In this document: in pieces, positions 15,687 to 19,788 of the stretch
How the letters are laid out: every line of letters starts with the position of its first letter
Numbering within the stretch: position 1 is the stretch's first letter
Source: Collinsella sp.
GTDB taxonomy: Bacteria; Actinomycetota; Coriobacteriia; Coriobacteriales; Coriobacteriaceae
Length of the DNA stretch: 19,788 bases
Direction: 5' to 3'
NCBI GenBank assembly: GCA_019419545.1
Contig: DXZT01000026.1
Span: forward strand, 1-19,788
Notes under the pieces: model-generated
The model's database searches: none
Told to the model about the DNA's origin: nothing
What the model saw: only the letters and a program-made list of their open reading frames with translations
Position numbers and translations under genes: made by a program

Positions 15687-17657
15687 CTAGCGCAGGGATC
15701 TGAGACCGCCGGCCTCCTTGTTGAGCGTCGTAAAACGCACCGCATCCAGGTGCTCCAAGATGCTAATGGCTCGTTTGCGCGACACGCCTAAGGCCTCGCG
15801 CAGCACACTCGTCGTGGCAACGCCGCCAGCAGCCTCGATAGCCGCGGCGACGACCTCACGTGCATGGGCCTCGGCGGCGGCAGACAAGGCAACGTCGCGT
15901 TCGATCTTAACGATCGCGCGGTTGAGCGAAAGCTCGCGCAGGGCACGCGTCATGGTGTCGCGATCGAGCTGCAGACGCTCACCCACCTCGGGCAGTGTCG
16001 CCGCACCGAGACCCGCCTCGTCGAGGGCGGCCACGATGCGCTGGCTCGCCTCGCGCACCACACGTATCGCCGCAGCGGCAGAGTGCGGGTCGAACACCTC
16101 GGCACCGTCGACGGTGCACACGCCGCGCGCACAGCCCTCGAGAACGAGCGCGGACGCAATGTCTTCGCCCGCTGTCGGCCAGGCGGCATGCGCGACCTCG
16201 CCCGGCGTGAAACCCGTCTGCTTGGGCGCGGCCCCGTGCATGGCGGCCAACGTGACGGAGAGCGTGGCGAGGGCGGCATCGAGCACAGCGGGGGCGGCAT
16301 AGAGCTCCTCGGTCGAGCGCTCGGCATGAAGCGCCACGGCGTCACCCGAGGAAACCGCCCCGTGCAGGAGCGCAGCCGCCTCGGCACTCGAAAGATCGAG
16401 AGCACGGGCTGCGGCCGCGGCAGGCACAGGCAGGCGCTGCAGCCCCAACCATGCGGCAACGGCGGCGGCGCGGTCGTCGGCATCCAGGGCCCCGAGCAGC
16501 GCGCACTCGCCCGCGGAGAGGACGCGCGAGCGGCGGCACCGCGAAAGAAGAACACGACCGCCGCCGATAAGCACCACCGGCGAGAACGCGAGCACAATGA
16601 GGCCGTCGCCCGATCGCACGGGAAGGCGCTCCTCCAGACGGACCTGCACGATGCGGGTCTCGCCAGCCTCAATGGGTCCCTCACCCTCCATGAGCATGAT
16701 ACGGCCAAGGACCTCCGCCGTACCCGCCATCACATGAACGCGCGTACCGGACTCGAAGGGCGCGGGCTTGGTGCCCTCGCGCCCCAGATACGTGAAGCGG
16801 GCGATGAGCCTGAGCGTCGAGCCCTCAGCACCAGACCCGCAGAGGACCTCGCCACGCGGAAGGTCGCCCGCACCGTCGCCCACGATGTTGAGCGCCGCGC
16901 GCTGCCCGGGCAACGCCCGAGGAGTATCACCATGCACCTGAATCGCGCGCACGCGGCAGCGCACGCCCGCGGGACATGAGACGAGCTCGTCGCCCACCGC
17001 TACGGGGGCATCGTGAAGCGTGCCCGTGACGACCGTCCCGGATCCCTTGATGGTGAAGCAGCGGTCGATGGGCAGGCGCGGGGCCAGACCGGGGCGCACC
17101 GGGCGGGATCCGGCATCGGCCAGGAAAGAGTCGATGGCTGCATCGAGGGCAAGGCGAACGTCCTCGATGCCCACGCCCGTGCGCGAGGAAACAGGCACCA
17201 CGGGCGCATCGGCAAAGACGGTATCGCCGAGGAAGTCCATCACGTCGAGCTCGGCGAGCTCCGCCGTCTCGTCATCGGCCAGATCGCGCATCGTGAGCGC
17301 CACCACGAGGTGCCTCACGCCCAACAGCTCCAACACGTACACGTGCTCTCGCGTCTGCGGCATCACGCCCTCAACGGCAGAAACCACCAGCAACGCAACG
17401 CCCACGCCGGTAGCACCCTGTACCATCGCGCGCAGGTAGTGCGCATGCCCGGGCACGTCGACCAGGCCGACAAGCTTGCCGCTGGGAAGCTCGAGCTCGC
17501 CAAAGCCGAGCTCCGTAGTCATGCCTCGGCGGCGTTCGACCTCCAGACGGTCGGGATTTTTGCCGGTCAGCGCCTCGATAAGGGCCGACTTTCCGTGGTC
17601 GACGTGACCTGCTGTTCCAACGACAACGGGACACTCGACAAGCTCACGCGCAGTCAT
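15687..17657 (-). CDS. selB: Selenocysteine-specific translation elongation factor SelB
   Basis: A 657-residue GTPase that carries Sec-tRNA-Sec to the ribosome at UGA codons marked by a SECIS hairpin. Seen: G1 GHVDHGKS at residues 17-24; a switch region RRRGMTTELGFGEL; G3 DVPGH at 67-71; EF-Tu-like domains 2 and 3; and four C-terminal winged helices ending in LREALGVSRKRAISILEHLD, the SECIS-binding module. The G4 guanine-specificity motif, normally [NT]KxD, reads TMRD at 122-125, so the usual lysine is methionine. The start at 17657 overlaps the selA stop as ATGA, with no ribosome-binding site, so translation is probably coupled to selA; a longer reading would intrude 48 nt into selA. Length is normal for SelB. 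Confidence 0.96.
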   Translation of the reverse strand: MTARELVECPVVVGTAGHVDHGKSALIEALTGKNPDRLEVERRRGMTTELGFGELELPSGKLVGLVDVPGHAHYLRAMVQGATGVGVALLVVSAVEGVMPQTREHVYVLELLGVRHLVVALTMRDLADDETAELAELDVMDFLGDTVFADAPVVPVSSRTGVGIEDVRLALDAAIDSFLADAGSRPVRPGLAPRLPIDRCFTIKGSGTVVTGTLHDAPVAVGDELVSCPAGVRCRVRAIQVHGDTPRALPGQRAALNIVGDGAGDLPRGEVLCGSGAEGSTLRLIARFTYLGREGTKPAPFESGTRVHVMAGTAEVLGRIMLMEGEGPIEAGETRIVQVRLEERLPVRSGDGLIVLAFSPVVLIGGGRVLLSRCRRSRVLSAGECALLGALDADDRAAAVAAWLGLQRLPVPAAAAARALDLSSAEAAALLHGAVSSGDAVALHAERSTEELYAAPAVLDAALATLSVTLAAMHGAAPKQTGFTPGEVAHAAWPTAGEDIASALVLEGCARGVCTVDGAEVFDPHSAAAAIRVVREASQRIVAALDEAGLGAATLPEVGERLQLDRDTMTRALRELSLNRAIVKIERDVALSAAAEAHAREVVAAAIEAAGGVATTSVLREALGVSRKRAISILEHLDAVRFTTLNKEAGGLRSLR

Positions 17658-19111
17658 CGACGCAAACCAGCCCGCACGGTATCCGCCAACGCAGACGCAC
17701 ACAGGTCAAGGTCGGTGTCGTGCAAAAGCGTGCGAACGTCAAACAGCACCTGGTCGTGGCGCACGCGTGTCACAACCGGCGTATCGGGCTCCTGTACCAT
17801 AGCGCGCTTTAGGCCATCGGCGGATAGACGCCCATCAACGGGACAGACGGCAACGCAAAATGTAGGGAGCTCGACAGTCGGCAGCGATCCGCCGCCGGGA
17901 GTAGAGGCGCCCTCGACAACCTGCAGCACCACGGCCTCCTCGCACTGAGCCTCGCGAAGCTTGCGCAGCATGCGGTCGTGCAGGCGCTTGGCCTGGCGCT
18001 CGAGCGGAGCCGGCGCGCCGGAAAGCATGTTGAGTACCGGGATCTCCCGATGCGCCGCATCGGGACCGGTCACATACAGTCGCAAAGTGGCCTCGAGCGC
18101 CGCGAGCGTGAGCTTGCCAGGGCGAAGCGCGCGCATAAGAGGATGCGAGGCACAGGCGGCGATTACTTGGGCGCTGCCGAGAATAATGCCTGCCTGCGAG
18201 GCGCCGAGCAGCTTGTCACCCGAGCACGAGACGACGTCAACGCCGGCGCAAAGCGAGGCGGACGTGGGCTTCTCCCCCGCATCGGCGAGCACCCCGTCTG
18301 CAAGCAAAGCGCCCGAGCCCTGATCCTCGTACAGCAACAGCCCGTGCTCATGCGCCAGCGCGGAAAGCTCCGCCGCGGAAACCTCCTCGTGGAAGCCCTC
18401 GATACGGTAATTAGAAGGATGAACTTTCAAGATCATCGCCGTGTTGGGCGTAATGGCGCTTCGATAATCGTCCAGATGTGTGCGGTTGGTAGAGCCAACC
18501 TCGACAAGCTTGGCACCCGAAGCCGCCATGATGTCGGGGATGCGAAAGCTGCCGCCCACCTCGACAAGCTCGCCGCGGCTCACGATGACCTCTTTGCCAG
18601 CCGCGTGCGCGGCAAGCACCAGCAGCACCGCGGCGGCATTGTTGTTGACAACCAAGGCGTCCTGCGCCCCCGTGAGCGTGCACAGCAGGCGTGCGGCATG
18701 CTCCTTGCGGCCCCCGCGAGCGCAGATTGAGACGTCATACTCAAGCGTGCTGTAGCCTCGGGCGACATCGGTCACCGCCTGCACCGCCGCGGGAGCGAGC
18801 GGAGCGCGGCCCAGATTGGTGTGAATCACAACGCCCGTCGCGTTGACGGCAGGGCGCAGGGTCGGCAGCGACAGGCGATGGGTCCGCTGCTCAATTGCCA
18901 AGGCGAGCTCGCGCTTGTTCCTAGCGGGAGCGCCGGAGCGAATCGCCGCGCGCTCGGCATCGAGCTCGGCGTCAATCGCCTCGCGTACCATCGTGTCGCC
19001 TGCATCGCCAGCAGCCTTCATGACCGGCCACTCGGCAAGCAACTCGTGAACGGCGGGAATGGAACGCAGGCGGCCGCGCACCTCGGCAGACATGGATTCG
19101 CAGTCGCTCAT
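17654..19111 (-). CDS. selA: L-seryl-tRNA(Sec) selenium transferase SelA
   Basis: A 485-residue PLP enzyme that converts seryl-tRNA-Sec to selenocysteyl-tRNA-Sec using selenophosphate, as a large ring-shaped homo-oligomer. Seen: an N-terminal tRNA-binding helical region (IPAVHELLAEWP); NATGVVIHTNLGRAPL; and the PLP-binding lysine K300 in SGDKLLGASQAG (the E. coli equivalent is K295). The start at 19111 (MSDCESMS) has GAAAGG 6 nt upstream; longer readings extend into the inverted repeat at 19190-19274 and are rejected. The stop overlaps the selB start by 4 nt. selD is not in this window, although selenophosphate would be needed. Confidence 0.96.
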   Translation of the reverse strand: MSDCESMSAEVRGRLRSIPAVHELLAEWPVMKAAGDAGDTMVREAIDAELDAERAAIRSGAPARNKRELALAIEQRTHRLSLPTLRPAVNATGVVIHTNLGRAPLAPAAVQAVTDVARGYSTLEYDVSICARGGRKEHAARLLCTLTGAQDALVVNNNAAAVLLVLAAHAAGKEVIVSRGELVEVGGSFRIPDIMAASGAKLVEVGSTNRTHLDDYRSAITPNTAMILKVHPSNYRIEGFHEEVSAAELSALAHEHGLLLYEDQGSGALLADGVLADAGEKPTSASLCAGVDVVSCSGDKLLGASQAGIILGSAQVIAACASHPLMRALRPGKLTLAALEATLRLYVTGPDAAHREIPVLNMLSGAPAPLERQAKRLHDRMLRKLREAQCEEAVVLQVVEGASTPGGGSLPTVELPTFCVAVCPVDGRLSADGLKRAMVQEPDTPVVTRVRHDQVLFDVRTLLHDTDLDLCASALADTVRAGLRR

Positions 19112-19189
19112 GAAAAGCCTTTCGACATGTTCAATAAAAAGCTGGTCCCCCGCGATCGTCATCGGGCAAAAAAATACCGGCGCGCACGC

Positions 19190-19274
19190 AAAAGGGACAG
19201 GTCCATTATGGCAGCTCGTGACAAGACGTCGAAGCGCCTCGTCCAAAACCTGCCAAATAAACCTGTCCCTCTTT
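19190..19274. repeat. REP-like nested inverted repeat upstream of selA
   Basis: AAAGGGACAGGT (19191-19202) is inverted as ACCTGTCCCT-C-TTT (19261-19274). Inside, TGGCAG (19209-19214) is inverted as CTGCCA (19250-19255). The 85-bp unit lies between the FNT gene's stop (23 nt away) and the selA start. Motifs of the GGGACAGG type are common in REP-like palindromes linked to IS200-like (RAYT) transposases in other genomes, by recollection. It may also serve as a terminator for the FNT gene. Confidence 0.65.
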
Positions 19275-19296
19275 GGTCGGTTATGGCTTGGTGGCT

Positions 19297-19788
19297 TTAG
19301 GCCTCCCTGTTGGCGTAGATAAACCAGTAGCCCAGCGCCACGATCAGGGCGCCACCCACGATATTGCCCAGCGTGGCGACCGTAAGGTTGAGCGCCAACC
19401 CGGCAGCGTTGAGGGCATCGGCGCCAGCGACATCGGCTCCATAGCCGCAGGAGTGCATCAAAATGCCCATAGGCAAAAAGTACATGTTGGCAACGCAGTG
19501 CTCAAAACCGCAGGCCACAAAGGCGGCAATGGGCAGCAGAATGCCCACGACCTTATCGACCACGGTCTTGCCGGCGGTACCGATCCATACGGCAAGGCAC
19601 ACAAAGATGTTGCACAGAATGCCGCGGAAGAAGATGGTGACGGCGCCGATCGTAACCTTACCGGCGGCGACACTCACCATGGTGTTGGCGACGGCCTCGC
19701 CGTTGAGTTTGTAAATGGCTGCCATGTAAATCAAAAGGCTCTGTTAGACCAAGGTTGACATAAAAACGATGTCACCGCGAGGCGTTAC
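19297..19788 (-). pseudogene. Formate/nitrite transporter (FNT family), interrupted and cut by the window edge
   Basis: The readable 146 residues (from 19734 down) match the C-terminal half of FocA/NirC-type pentameric channels. They include CNIFVCLAVW, then the family signature GFEHCVANMYFLPMGI, and a last membrane helix NLTVATLGNIVGGALIVALGYWF. In the same frame further upstream, the window encodes VTPRGDIVFMSTLV and then a TAA stop (19744-19746) before QSLLIYMAAIYKLNG. These upstream residues fit the middle of an FNT protein, so the stop appears to break the gene. Restart at TTG 19734 or ATG 19725 would give a channel lacking the first helices, and no good ribosome-binding site is seen. 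Alternatives are a sequencing or assembly error, or a small indel. The 5' part lies outside the window. Confidence 0.75.

Noticed and set aside
19744..19746. Recoding of the in-frame stop in the FNT gene as selenocysteine
   Set aside because: The codon is TAA, not TGA, and FNT channels are not selenoproteins.
1..19788. CRISPR arrays, prophage or intact insertion sequences
   Set aside because: No regularly spaced direct repeats, integrase, transposase or phage genes were seen; the repeats present are short intergenic palindromes.

Overview
The window looks like chromosome of a high-G+C actinobacterium of the class Coriobacteriia, most likely Collinsella or a close relative. This is an inference from the GC-rich coding style, the gene set (ValRS, ClpX, ClpP and trigger factor beside a selenocysteine locus and a molybdenum hydroxylase) and gut-anaerobe metabolism. 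No sequence search was possible. Apart from the first gene, everything lies on the minus strand, so transcription runs from high to low coordinates.

Layout from left to right. An M24 Xaa-Pro peptidase (107-1195, +) converges on folC (1435-2778, -). valS (3059-5755, -) follows, flanked on both sides by large palindromic elements. Next comes the protein quality-control set clpX, clpP and tig (6043-9541, -), with tRNA-Leu(UAG) just upstream. A two-gene molybdenum hydroxylase operon follows (9857-13602): an FAD subunit, then a fused [2Fe-2S]/molybdopterin subunit. After that is NADP-type glutamate dehydrogenase (13758-15113). The selenocysteine machinery is collinear: selA, selB and the UCA-anticodon tRNA-Sec gene (19111 down to 15376). 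The right edge carries the C-terminal half of a formate/nitrite (FNT) channel with an in-frame stop.

The right half fits a selenium, formate and purine theme. SelA charges tRNA-Sec with selenocysteine and SelB delivers it at UGA codons. The FNT channel would move formate, whose dehydrogenase is often a selenoprotein. The fused hydroxylase has the architecture of XdhD/YgfN-type enzymes, some of which use a labile selenium cofactor. No selenoprotein gene (in-frame UGA) is visible here.

The least ordinary material lies between genes. (1) A 159-162 bp element with about 30 bp terminal inverted repeats occurs twice, each time just after the stop codon of a minus-strand gene. (2) A second palindromic family of about 110 bp flanks valS. 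Its two copies share short conserved core blocks at the same spacing, but their long outer arms and inner hairpin stems differ in sequence while staying perfectly complementary. (3) A REP-like inverted repeat built on GGGACAGG lies upstream of selA, and a related hairpin follows tRNA-Sec. These are the best candidates for undescribed elements. Several start codons were moved from the longest ORF on the basis of ribosome-binding sites, most clearly tig, which appears to start at TTG.
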